This document shows positions 44,569 through 53,186 of a stretch of DNA of 64,000 nucleotides, one piece after another (the first letter of the stretch is position 1; each line of letters begins with the position of its first letter). Position numbers and translations under genes: made by a program. Source of the DNA: Anaerolineae bacterium. Lineage in GTDB: Bacteria > Chloroflexota > Anaerolineae > Anaerolineales > Anaerolineaceae. Under the pieces are notes generated by a model. That model was not told the origin of the DNA and made no database searches. It saw only the letters and a program-made list of their open reading frames with translations. The stretch covers positions 186,001-250,000 of the forward strand of contig JABLXK010000001.1 of the NCBI GenBank assembly GCA_013178095.1, in the 5' to 3' direction.

Positions 44569-45555
44569 ATGAAATTCCTGATCGCCGGTTTGGGTTCCAT
44601 CGGCCGCCGTCATTTGCGCAACCTGGTCGCGTTGGGCGAGGACGATATTGTGCTCTATCGCACGCATCGCGGCACGCTGGAAGATGAAGAACTGGCGGCG
44701 TTTCCCGTGGAAACTGAGCTGACCGCCGCGCTGGCGCAGCGCCCCGAGGCGGTGATCATTTCCAATCCTACCGCTTTGCACATGAGCGTGGCTGTACCCG
44801 CGGCGCAAGCCGGCTGCGCCTTGTTCCTCGAAAAACCCATCGCTTCCTCCCTGGATGACTTGCGTGTATTAGAAGAAGCCCTGAAGAATCATGGGAACAA
44901 AGTCTTCTCGGCTTACCAGTTCCGATTCAATCCCGGCTTGCGCAAGGTCAAGGAATTGCTGGAACAGGGCGCCATCGGCCGGCCGCTGACCTTTGCCTGC
45001 CATTGGGGCGAACATCTGCCCGATTGGCATCCCTGGGAGGATTATCGCCAAAGCTATGCCGCCCGCCGCGACCTGGGTGGGGGCGTGGTGCTGACGCTTT
45101 GCCATCCGCTGGATTACCTGCGCTGGCTGTTCGGGAACGTGCGCGAGCTGTGCGCTTTCACCGGCAAGCTCAGCGATTTGGAACTAGACGTAGAAGACAC
45201 AGCCGACGCGCTGCTCCTCTTCGATAGCGGCGCGCAGGGCAGCCTGCACCTGGATTACTTCCGCCGACCCAAACGCCACGACCTGGAAATCAGCGGCACG
45301 GACGGCACGCTTTATTGGGATTACGAAAGCAGCGCAGTGCGCCTCGCGCAGGGTGCGCAGGCAGAACAGATGTTTCCGGCTCCCGAAGGATTCGAACGCA
45401 ACCAGATGTTCCTGGACGAAATGCGGCATTTCATCCAGGTGGTCAAAGGCCAGGCCGAGCCGCTGTGCACCTACGCGGACGGCAGGGGCGCCCTGGAATT
45501 GGCCTGGGGCATCCTGCAGGCGGGCCGCTATCGCCAGCGGGTGATTTTTCATTAA
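44569..45555 (+). CDS. Gfo/Idh/MocA-family oxidoreductase
   Basis: A 328-residue NAD(P)-dependent enzyme: Rossmann loop AGLGSIGRRHLRNL, the EKPIASSLDDL motif with catalytic Lys, FNPGLRKVKELL, and the GGGVVLTLCHPLDYLRWL metal-free active-site helix. Members oxidise or reduce sugar nucleotides and polyols; in sialic and legionaminic loci they often occur beside cytidylyltransferase genes, as here (the NeuA-HAD gene follows in 18 nt). Confidence 0.87.
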   Translation: MKFLIAGLGSIGRRHLRNLVALGEDDIVLYRTHRGTLEDEELAAFPVETELTAALAQRPEAVIISNPTALHMSVAVPAAQAGCALFLEKPIASSLDDLRVLEEALKNHGNKVFSAYQFRFNPGLRKVKELLEQGAIGRPLTFACHWGEHLPDWHPWEDYRQSYAARRDLGGGVVLTLCHPLDYLRWLFGNVRELCAFTGKLSDLELDVEDTADALLLFDSGAQGSLHLDYFRRPKRHDLEISGTDGTLYWDYESSAVRLAQGAQAEQMFPAPEGFERNQMFLDEMRHFIQVVKGQAEPLCTYADGRGALELAWGILQAGRYRQRVIFH

Positions 45556-45573
45556 AATATGGGTGATAAAACC

Positions 45574-46809
45574 ATGACCGATAAAAAAGAAGTTCTAGCG
45601 CTCATTCCGGCGCGCGGCAATTCCAAATCCATCCCGCGCAAGAACATCCGCGACCTGGGCGGCTATCCGCTGATCGCCTACAGCATCGCGGCGGGATTGC
45701 AGGCGGAAAGCGTGACGCGCACCATGGTCTCCACGGACGATGCGGAGATTGCGGAAATTGCGCGCGCTTACGGCGCGGAAACACCCTTCCTGCGCCCGGA
45801 GGAGTTCTCGCGCGACGACACACAGGACCTGCCGGTTTTTCAGCATGCCCTCAAGTGGCTGGCGGAAAATGAAGGTTATCAGCCGGATGTTGTTGTGCAA
45901 TTGCGCCCGACCTCGCCCTTCCGGCCGCCGGAAATGCTGGACGCGGCAGTCAAACTGCTGCTGGACCATCCCGGCGCGGATTCCGTGCGCGGGGTGGTGC
46001 CTTCCGAGCAGAACCCCTATAAAATGTGGCGGGTAGAAGCGGATGGCAGCATGCGCCCGCTGTTAACGGTGAAAGGAATCAAGGAAGCCTTCAACGCGCC
46101 GCGCCAGCAACTGCCGGATACCTACTGGCAGACCGGCCACATTGACGCTATCCGGCCAGAAGCCATCCTGAAGAAAAATTCCATGAGCGGCGACGTGATC
46201 CTGCCGCTGTTCATTGACCCGGCGTATACCGTGGACATCGACACGCTGCTGGACTGGCAGCGCGCTGAATCCTCTATCTACGAAGGCCGCCTGAACATTG
46301 TCATGCCTGGCTACCGGCGCCGCCCCTTTCCAAAAACTGTGAAACTGCTGGTGATGGATTTCGATGGCGTGATGACCGATGACCGCGTGTGGGTGGACCA
46401 GGATGGGCGCGAAATGGTGGCTGCCAACCGCTCTGATGGTTTGGGACTTGAACGGCTGCGTAAATTGACAGACGTACAGGCTTTCGTGATCTCCAAAGAA
46501 TCCAACCCGGTAGTGGCAGCCCGCTGCCGGAAGTTGAATCTCGGCATCCAGCAGAACGTGCAGGACAAGGCGCAAGCGTTGAAAAAATTGCTGGAGGAGA
46601 AAAAGGTTGCGCCCGGCGAAGTGGTGTATGTGGGCAACGACCTGAACGACCTGCCGTGTTTCCCGCTGGTGGGCTATGCGGCAGTGCCTGCTGACGCGCT
46701 GGAGGGCATCAAGCGCCGCGCGGACTTCGTGCTGCAGAAAGCCGGCGGATTCGGGGCAGTGCGCGAAATGTGCGAATTGATCATCGAAAAAATCGGCGGA
46801 AACGCATAA
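45574..46809 (+). CDS. neuA: CMP-nonulosonate synthetase fused to KdsC-like HAD phosphatase
   Basis: A 411-residue fusion. Residues about 5-240 are CMP-acylneuraminate cytidylyltransferase (ALIPARGNSKSIPRKNIRDLGG, VVQLRPTSPFRPPEMLDAA). Residues about 256-411 are a KdsC-type HAD domain with MDFDGVMTDD (D262, D264), NRSDGLGLERL and GNDLNDLPC. This order resembles animal CMP-sialate synthetase. In sialic-acid paths NeuB makes a free acid or its 9-phosphate; a HAD phosphatase domain could remove that phosphate, or serve oligomerisation only. ATG 45574 has GGGTGA upstream. Confidence 0.88.
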   Translation: MTDKKEVLALIPARGNSKSIPRKNIRDLGGYPLIAYSIAAGLQAESVTRTMVSTDDAEIAEIARAYGAETPFLRPEEFSRDDTQDLPVFQHALKWLAENEGYQPDVVVQLRPTSPFRPPEMLDAAVKLLLDHPGADSVRGVVPSEQNPYKMWRVEADGSMRPLLTVKGIKEAFNAPRQQLPDTYWQTGHIDAIRPEAILKKNSMSGDVILPLFIDPAYTVDIDTLLDWQRAESSIYEGRLNIVMPGYRRRPFPKTVKLLVMDFDGVMTDDRVWVDQDGREMVAANRSDGLGLERLRKLTDVQAFVISKESNPVVAARCRKLNLGIQQNVQDKAQALKKLLEEKKVAPGEVVYVGNDLNDLPCFPLVGYAAVPADALEGIKRRADFVLQKAGGFGAVREMCELIIEKIGGNA

Positions 46810-46902
46810 AGAAGTCAATTTATAAAAAAAATGCAAGGCGTTATAATGGCTTTCCTGCATGAAACATGTAGATTATCCCAAAAGGGTAAATTGGAGTAAC
46901 CC

Positions 46903-47964
46903 ATGATCGATATCGATTTTTACCAGAAAGTTTACGACCTGAAATACAAGGTGATGAACGGACAGAAGTTCAGCAAAGAAGAATTGCTGGAAAAGCTGGA
47001 GTCGTACCGCAATCCCGAACCGGTGGTATACAACATCGAAACCACCAACGCCTGCAATATGCGCTGTGAGATGTGTCCGCGCACGACCATGATGACCCGC
47101 CCGATTGAGACCATGCAGAAGGATACTTTCGAAAAGGTCATCAACCAGCTGCGCCCCTGGACGGAAAATGAATGGAGCACCTGGGAAAAGTTTGTACTGG
47201 AGAAATACGAGATCAACAAGGATGACGTGAGTGAAAACCATTTCTTTCTGTACGTCATTCCCAAAGTGATCGTGCTGCACGGTTATGGCGACCCGCTGCT
47301 GGACAAAAATATCCCCGATTACGTGGCCATGATGACCAAACGCGGGCTGAAGAGCTATTTCAGCTGCAATCCGGCTAACATCAACCTGGAACGCACCATC
47401 GAAACCTTCGAAAACGGCCTGGATTACATTAAATATTCGGTCGAGAGCGTGGACGACCTGCGGCACAAGGAAGTGCGCGGGCAGCAGTCCAATTTCTCCG
47501 AAAGCTACCAGAAGATCCTCAAGCTGCTGGACGTGAAAGCCCAGCGCAACCTGAAAACTACTATCGTGATCACCATGATCAATCTGAACAAAACCTGGCA
47601 GCAGGAGGAGTTCCAAAAAGTTAAAGATGCTTTCAAGGGCATGGACGTTTACGTCTATCTCAAGAGCCAGGACCAGATGTGGTACGAAGACAACAAACAA
47701 ACCACACAATCCATCCACTGGTTGGAGTTTTGCCAGTTCCCCTGGTCGTCCATGACCATCAAGTCGAACGGCGAGGCGGTGGAATGTGTGGAGGATTTCA
47801 ACAACGAAATCATCCTGGGTGACGCCAAAACGCAGTCGCTGCACGACATCTGGAACGGCGAGAAATACAAACGTTTCCGCCTGGATCATTTCGACCTGAC
47901 CCCCGGGCTGAAATGCACCGAGCAGTGCGATATGCGCCTGATCGGCAGCTTTTTGGCGTCCTGA
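46903..47964 (+). CDS. Radical SAM protein with SPASM-like C-terminus
   Basis: A 353-residue protein. C51-x3-C55-x2-C58 (TTNACNMRCEMCPR) binds the [4Fe-4S]-SAM cluster, and LHGYGDPLLDKNIPDYV follows. C-terminal cysteines (FCQFPWSSM, AVECVEDFN, GLKCTEQC) suggest an auxiliary SPASM cluster. Such proteins perform radical chemistry on peptides or sugars. Placement between NeuA and NeuB genes makes a sugar-modifying step (for example deoxygenation or epimerisation) conceivable; this is a guess. GGAG precedes the ATG. Confidence 0.85.
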   Translation: MIDIDFYQKVYDLKYKVMNGQKFSKEELLEKLESYRNPEPVVYNIETTNACNMRCEMCPRTTMMTRPIETMQKDTFEKVINQLRPWTENEWSTWEKFVLEKYEINKDDVSENHFFLYVIPKVIVLHGYGDPLLDKNIPDYVAMMTKRGLKSYFSCNPANINLERTIETFENGLDYIKYSVESVDDLRHKEVRGQQSNFSESYQKILKLLDVKAQRNLKTTIVITMINLNKTWQQEEFQKVKDAFKGMDVYVYLKSQDQMWYEDNKQTTQSIHWLEFCQFPWSSMTIKSNGEAVECVEDFNNEIILGDAKTQSLHDIWNGEKYKRFRLDHFDLTPGLKCTEQCDMRLIGSFLAS

Positions 47965-48006
47965 AGTTACCGGCGAAATATCCAAAATTCATTCGAGGAG
48001 CGAAGC

Positions 48007-48879
48007 ATGGCACGTGAAGTCAAAATCGGCAATCGCATGGTCGGGGATGGTTATCCCGCTTATATCATCGCAGAGATCGGCATCAACCATAACGGCGACT
48101 TGGATACCGCCAAGGACATGATCTTGAGCGCCAAGGAAACCGGCGCGGATGCCGTGAAATTACAAAAACGTACCCCCGAGTTATGCGTTCCTAAGGAACA
48201 GCGCGACATCATGCGTGAAACACCCTGGGGCTACATCACGTACATGGCGTACCGCGAGCACGTGGAATTCGGCAGGGAAGCGTATCAGGAGATCGACCGC
48301 TATTGCAAGGAGCTGGGCATCGACTGGTTCGTATCCGTGTGGGATGAGGAAGCCGTGAACTTCATGGAGCAGTTTGACCCCATCTGTTATAAAATCCCTT
48401 CAGCCTCCCTGACCGACCATTCCCTGCTGCGCAAGATCCGCGCCACCGGGCGGCCGATGATCCTCTCTACGGGTATGTCCACCGGCGAACAGATCAAAGA
48501 CGCGGTGGCTGCCATTGGCACTCAGGACTTGATCATCACGCACGCCACCAGCGCGTACCCTTGCGATCCCAAAGAACTGAACCTGCGCATGATTCCAACC
48601 CTGAAAGAGCAGTATCCCTGCCCGATCGGTTATTCCGGCCACGAAGTCGGGCTGGTCACCTCCGTGGTGGCGGTTTCGCTGGGCGCCTGCCTGGTGGAAC
48701 GCCATTTCACCCTGGACCGCTCCATGTGGGGCGGCGACCAGGCGGCTTCCGTCGAACCGGGTGGTTTCCGTTTGTTGGTCAAGTACATCCGCGTCACCGA
48801 AATGGCCCTGGGGGATGGCGTCAAGCACGTTTATGAAAGCGAACAATCTTCGCTCAAGAAACTGCGGCGTTATTTATAA
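48007..48879 (+). CDS. neuB: Second NeuB-family nonulosonic acid synthase, without SAF domain
   Basis: A 290-residue synthase: AEIGINHNGDLDTAKDMI, DAVKLQKRTPELCV, YKIPSASLTDHSLLRKI, STGMSTGEQI, THATSAYPCDPKELNL and GYSGHEVGLVTSVVAVSLGACLVERHFT. It matches the catalytic barrel of sialic acid synthase, closer to the classical sialate form than the copy at 37558. The C-terminal SAF domain is absent; that domain normally closes the neighbouring subunit's active site, so a different partner or reduced activity is possible. Proximity to the NeuA-HAD fusion suggests they form one route. Confidence 0.85.
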   Translation: MAREVKIGNRMVGDGYPAYIIAEIGINHNGDLDTAKDMILSAKETGADAVKLQKRTPELCVPKEQRDIMRETPWGYITYMAYREHVEFGREAYQEIDRYCKELGIDWFVSVWDEEAVNFMEQFDPICYKIPSASLTDHSLLRKIRATGRPMILSTGMSTGEQIKDAVAAIGTQDLIITHATSAYPCDPKELNLRMIPTLKEQYPCPIGYSGHEVGLVTSVVAVSLGACLVERHFTLDRSMWGGDQAASVEPGGFRLLVKYIRVTEMALGDGVKHVYESEQSSLKKLRRYL

Positions 48880-48890
48880 AACCTGAGGCT

Positions 48891-50492
48891 ATGGACGTTT
48901 TCCAAAGGGCCAAGATGCGCTTGAAGCGCGAAGGTAACCTGCTGCGCAACCGGCAGCGCGTGAGAGCTTTGACCAGCGAGATTGAAAAATCCGCGGCCTC
49001 CGCGGAAAGGCCGGTGATCTTTTTCAATGCATCTACGCGTCTGTCGGGACTGAGCCAGAATGCCGGCTTTTCGCTGGTCAGCAGTCTGGCGCTGCGCCGC
49101 GCCGGCCGGCCGATCATCCACTTCGTATGCCGGCAAGGTCTGTCGCACTGCGTACTGGGCACCGATAAACTTCACCCGCAAACCCCGCCGCCCTGCGCCG
49201 AATGCATGCGCACCTCGCGCCGGATTTTCGATGGCGCGCAGGTGCAACCCTTCACCCTGCAGCGCGACCAGGCCCTGGAAAATGCCATGGCCGCGTTGTC
49301 GCTGGAAAAATTGCTGGCATTCGAGTGGCAGGAAGTTCCCCTGGGCAAACTGGTGCTGCCTTCCCTGCGCTGGATCCTGCGCATCCACCACCTGCAAGAT
49401 GACGAAGCCACGCGCTACCTGGCGCGCGAATATATGCTCTCCGCTTTGAATGTGGTGCGCCAGTTCGGCGGCCTGATTGAACGCGCCAATCCGCTATCGG
49501 TGGTAGTGTTTAACGGCATGTTCTACCCGGAAGCCGCCGCGCGCTGGATCGCCCAGCGCAAGGGCCTGCCGGTGTATTCGCACGAAGTCGGCATGCTGCC
49601 GCTCTCGGCCTTCTTCACTCCCGAAGAAGCCACCGCTTACCCAGTCAGGGTGGATGAATTCTTCCGCCTTTCCGAAGAACAGGACAGACGCCTGGACGAA
49701 TACCTCGCGCAGCGCACCCAGGGAAAATTCGTCACCGCGGGCGTGAAATTCTGGCCGGAAATGCACAATCTGGACGACGCTTTCTGGCAGCGCGCCAGCC
49801 AATTCAAGAGCCTGGTGCCGGTTTTCACCAACGTGGTGTTCGATACCAGCCAGGGGCACGCTAACCTGCTCTTCGAGCACATGTTCGCCTGGCTCGACCT
49901 GGTGCTGGAGCAAATCAAGGCGCATCCAGAAATTTTCTTCGTGCTGCGCGCCCACCCGGACGAAACCCGCCCGGGTAAGGAAAGCCGCGAAACGGTGATG
50001 GACTGGGTGCGGGAAAATAAGGTGGAACAGCTTGCCAACGTGCTGTTCATCTCCCCGGACCAATACATCAGCTCGTATGACCTGATCGCGCATGCCAAGT
50101 TCGTGATGGTGTACAACTCGACGGTCGGCCTGGAAGCATCCGTACTGGATAAGCCGGTGCTGTGCGCGGGCAAGGCGCGCTACACGCAGATTCCTACCGT
50201 GTTCTTTCCGCAGACCATCGCCGAATACCGCCGCAAACTGGACGAATTCCTATCAGCCGGGGAGGTGGCGCATCCGGGCGAGTTCCGCATGAATGCCCGC
50301 CGCGTGCTTTACAGCCAGCTTTTCCGTGCCTCGCTGCCTTTCGGGGATTTCCTCGAGGAAGACGGCGTGTGGCGCGGCTACGTGCGCCTGAAAGATTTCG
50401 GCGCCGACGAGCTGCTTCCCGAAAAATCCGACACCCTCCGCGTGATCCTGGACGGCGTCCTGAAAGGCAAGCCTTTTATTCTAGACTTATGA
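48891..50492 (+). CDS. Capsule polysaccharide biosynthesis-like protein (KpsC/S group)
   Basis: A 533-residue protein with YDLIAHAKFVMVYNSTVGLEASVLDKPVLCAG, the S/T-x-x-G-x-E loop of the capsule-synthesis/GT-B group, preceded by a VLRAHPDE motif. An N-terminal Cys-rich segment (CRQGLSHC, CAECMRTSRR) may bind a metal and is not seen in the homologue at 33076. Its TGA overlaps the ATG of the next GT2 gene. A transferase using CMP-activated acid is plausible, given the NeuB gene just upstream. Confidence 0.62.
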   Translation: MDVFQRAKMRLKREGNLLRNRQRVRALTSEIEKSAASAERPVIFFNASTRLSGLSQNAGFSLVSSLALRRAGRPIIHFVCRQGLSHCVLGTDKLHPQTPPPCAECMRTSRRIFDGAQVQPFTLQRDQALENAMAALSLEKLLAFEWQEVPLGKLVLPSLRWILRIHHLQDDEATRYLAREYMLSALNVVRQFGGLIERANPLSVVVFNGMFYPEAAARWIAQRKGLPVYSHEVGMLPLSAFFTPEEATAYPVRVDEFFRLSEEQDRRLDEYLAQRTQGKFVTAGVKFWPEMHNLDDAFWQRASQFKSLVPVFTNVVFDTSQGHANLLFEHMFAWLDLVLEQIKAHPEIFFVLRAHPDETRPGKESRETVMDWVRENKVEQLANVLFISPDQYISSYDLIAHAKFVMVYNSTVGLEASVLDKPVLCAGKARYTQIPTVFFPQTIAEYRRKLDEFLSAGEVAHPGEFRMNARRVLYSQLFRASLPFGDFLEEDGVWRGYVRLKDFGADELLPEKSDTLRVILDGVLKGKPFILDL

Positions 50493-51430
50493 AACCGGTT
50501 TGTTCCATCGTCATTCGTGCGTTCAATGAAGAAAAGCACATCGGCCGCCTGCTGAACGGTATCGCCCGGCAAACCGTGAAAGACGTGCAGGTAATCCTGG
50601 TGGATTCGGGATCCACCGACCGCACAGTCGAGATCGCACGCAGCCACGGCGCCGAGGTGGTGAGCATCTCGCCCGAGGAGTTCACCTTCGGGCGTTCGCT
50701 CAACGCCGGCATGCGCCAGGCCAAGGCGGAGCTGGTGCTGATCGCCAGCGCGCACGTTTACCCGGTTTATCCCGACTGGATCGAGCGCATGTTGGAGCCC
50801 TTCGGCGATGAAAAGATCGCCCTGACCTATGGCAAGCAGCGCGGCGTGGCGGCTTCACAGTTCTCCGAGCAGCAGCTTTTCACGCATTGGTATCCCGACC
50901 AGTCCCAATCCCCTCAGGACCATCCCTTCTGCAACAACGCCAATGCCGCCATCCGCAGGCGCCTGTGGGAAGAACACGCTTACGACGAGAACCTGCCCGG
51001 CCTGGAGGATTTGGAATGGGCCAAATGGGCTTTCGAGCAGGGCTACCGCATTGCCTACCTGGCCGAGGCCGAGATTATCCATGTACACGGCGAATCCTGG
51101 CAGGGCATCCATAAGCGCTACATGCGCGAGGGCATGGCTTTCAAGCAAATTTATCCGCACGCCAGCTTCAGCCTGGCGGATCTTTGGAGCCTGTTCCTGA
51201 AAAATTCCTTCAGCGACCTGAACCAGGCCGCCCGCCAGCGCGTTTTCTTCCGCCAGTTCGTCAACGTGCTGCGTTTCCGCTGGATGCAGTTTCACGGGAC
51301 TTACATCGGCTACAAACGCTCCGGTCCGCTCACCTGGCAATTGAAGCAGTCCTTTTACTACCCGCGCGAGAACGGCAAGCCCAACGGGCAATCCTCCCGG
51401 CGGGATGTCAAACCCATCACTTACGATTAG
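50489..51430 (+). CDS. GT2-family glycosyltransferase
   Basis: A 313-residue GT-A enzyme: SIVIRAFNEEKHIGRLLNGI, VDSGSTDRTVEIA, the ASAHVYPVYPDW metal/acceptor region and DLEWAKWAFEQGY (ED-x-x-W-like base motif). Start ATG overlaps the previous stop (ATGA), showing tight coupling; the frame is open far upstream but inside the preceding gene. The family transfers sugars such as rhamnose or galactose; specificity unknown. Confidence 0.87.
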   Translation: MKPVCSIVIRAFNEEKHIGRLLNGIARQTVKDVQVILVDSGSTDRTVEIARSHGAEVVSISPEEFTFGRSLNAGMRQAKAELVLIASAHVYPVYPDWIERMLEPFGDEKIALTYGKQRGVAASQFSEQQLFTHWYPDQSQSPQDHPFCNNANAAIRRRLWEEHAYDENLPGLEDLEWAKWAFEQGYRIAYLAEAEIIHVHGESWQGIHKRYMREGMAFKQIYPHASFSLADLWSLFLKNSFSDLNQAARQRVFFRQFVNVLRFRWMQFHGTYIGYKRSGPLTWQLKQSFYYPRENGKPNGQSSRRDVKPITYD

Positions 51431-51479
51431 AATATACGGAAAGACAATATTTTTATCCTGATCGTATGCGGAGGAGAGT

Positions 51480-52157
51480 TTGAACGAACACAAGATCGTT
51501 GCGCTGGTGCCCATGCGCCATCATTCGCAGCGCGTGCCCAACAAGAATTTCCGCGACCTGGCAGGCAAGCCTCTATTCCATTACATCATCGATACGCTGC
51601 TGGAATGCCCCGAGATCGAGCGCGTGGTGGTCAACACCGACAGCCAACCGATCCAGGAAGACCTTGCTAAAAATTATAAAAATGTAACCGTGCTGGTCAG
51701 GCCGCCGGAATTGTGTGCCGACACCGTCTCGATGAATGAGATCCTGCTGTACGACACCGAGCATGTCAAAAGTGAGTTATATTTACAGACCCACAGCACC
51801 AATCCCATGCTCAAGTCCGCTACCATCTCTAAAGCCATTAACGAATTTATGGGTCGCATGGATGAATATGACTCGCTCTTTTCCGTCACGCGCGTGCAGA
51901 CCCGATTTTGGGATCGCTTCACCAGGCCCATCAACCACGATCCGGAGGTGTTGATCCAAACCCAGGACCTGCCCCCGATTTACGAAGAGAATTCCTGTAT
52001 CTACATTTTCACCGCAGAGAACCTGCGCAAGCGCGGCACGCGCATTGGCTGGAAACCGTTGATGTTCGAGACGCCTGTGGATGAAGCCCTGGATATCGAT
52101 GAGGAGATCGATTTTCTGATCGCCGACCTGTTGATGCGCAACCGGAAGAAATCCTGA
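51480..52157 (+). CDS. Acylneuraminate cytidylyltransferase-like protein
   Basis: A 225-residue nucleotidyltransferase with VALVPMRHHSQRVPNKNFRDLAGKPLFHYII, the R-x-x-S-x-R-x-P-x-K-N pattern of CMP-NeuAc synthetases, and LYLQTHSTNPMLKS. It is the third member of this superfamily in the locus and lacks a HAD domain. TTG start at 51480 is backed by GGAGGAGAG. It could activate a different acid from the fused enzyme. Confidence 0.8.
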   Translation: MNEHKIVALVPMRHHSQRVPNKNFRDLAGKPLFHYIIDTLLECPEIERVVVNTDSQPIQEDLAKNYKNVTVLVRPPELCADTVSMNEILLYDTEHVKSELYLQTHSTNPMLKSATISKAINEFMGRMDEYDSLFSVTRVQTRFWDRFTRPINHDPEVLIQTQDLPPIYEENSCIYIFTAENLRKRGTRIGWKPLMFETPVDEALDIDEEIDFLIADLLMRNRKKS

Positions 52158-52197
52158 CTGGTATAATGCCAGAGAAATTTACTTGTTCTGGTTAATC

Positions 52198-53181
52198 ATG
52201 GCAAAATATCAAATTCTCTTTTCAGCCCCTTACATGCAGCCGTTCATCGAACGTTTCCGACCGGTCTTTGAACATTACGATTGCGAGCTCATCATTCCGG
52301 AAATCCACGAGCGCATGGAAGCCGGGCAGATCCTGCAATACGCCGGCCAATTCGACGGAACGATATGCGGCGACGACCGCTATAACCCGGAAGTGCTGCG
52401 CCAGTGCAGCCCGCGCCTGAAAGTGATCTCCAAATGGGGCACCGGCATCGACTCCATCCATCAGGAAACCTGCGGCGAATTGGGCATCAAAGTGTTCCGC
52501 ACGGTTAACGCTTTCACAATCCCGGTGAGCGACAGCGTTTTCGGCTACATGCTGGCTTTCGCGCGCCGGCAGCCCTGGATGGATCGTGCCGTGAAATCCG
52601 GCATCTGGCAGAAACTGCCCGGGCGGGCGTTGAGCGAATGCGTGCTGGGCGTGATTGGCGTGGGCTACATCGGCAAGGAAGTGCTGCGCAAGGCGCATGC
52701 CTTCGGCATGACCCTGCTGGCAAACGATATCATCCCCATCCCGGAGGAATTCACGCGCGCCAACGATGTGCGCATGGTGCCGCTGGATGAACTGATGCGG
52801 GAAGCGGATTTTATCAGCGTAAACTGCGACCTGAACCCGACCAGCTTCCACATCATCAACCACGATTCACTGGCGCTGGTCAAACCGGGCGCGGTGCTCA
52901 TCAATACCGCGCGCGGCCCGCTGGTGGACGAAAAGGCGCTGGTGCAGGCGCTGCAGCAGGGGCGGCTGGGCGGGGCAGCCCTGGACGTTTTCGAGCAGGA
53001 ACCGCTGCCGGCGGATTCGCCGCTGCTCAAGATGGAAAACGTGATGCTTGCGCCGCACAATTCCAATTCCAGCCCGACAGCCTGGGAAAAAGTGCATTGG
53101 AATACCATCCTTAATTTACTGGATGGTTTGGAAATTCCTCACCCCGATTTTGAGGAAATCAGACAGAAAAACAACAGGTGA
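52198..53181 (+). CDS. D-isomer 2-hydroxyacid dehydrogenase
   Basis: A protein of about 327 residues: ISKWGTGIDSIH, Rossmann loop GVGYIGKEV, NTARGPLVDEKAL with catalytic Arg, FEQEPLP with Glu, and LAPHNSNSS in which the catalytic His is retained. The fold reduces or oxidises 2-hydroxyacids with NAD. In sugar loci such enzymes may act on keto-acid precursors, but none is proven here. A TATAAT lies at 52162-52167, so a secondary promoter inside the operon is possible; no strong ribosome site is visible. Confidence 0.83.
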   Translation: MAKYQILFSAPYMQPFIERFRPVFEHYDCELIIPEIHERMEAGQILQYAGQFDGTICGDDRYNPEVLRQCSPRLKVISKWGTGIDSIHQETCGELGIKVFRTVNAFTIPVSDSVFGYMLAFARRQPWMDRAVKSGIWQKLPGRALSECVLGVIGVGYIGKEVLRKAHAFGMTLLANDIIPIPEEFTRANDVRMVPLDELMREADFISVNCDLNPTSFHIINHDSLALVKPGAVLINTARGPLVDEKALVQALQQGRLGGAALDVFEQEPLPADSPLLKMENVMLAPHNSNSSPTAWEKVHWNTILNLLDGLEIPHPDFEEIRQKNNR

Positions 53182-53186
53182 AACTT

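Noticed and set aside
43480..44808. 442-codon open frame on the minus strand
   Set aside because: It is the antisense of a clear GT2 gene with a DDD motif; the translated product is His/Gln/Arg-rich without any domain.
46873..47985. 370-codon open frame antisense to the radical SAM gene
   Set aside because: The plus strand carries CxxxCxxC and SPASM motifs; the antisense frame is a codon-bias shadow.
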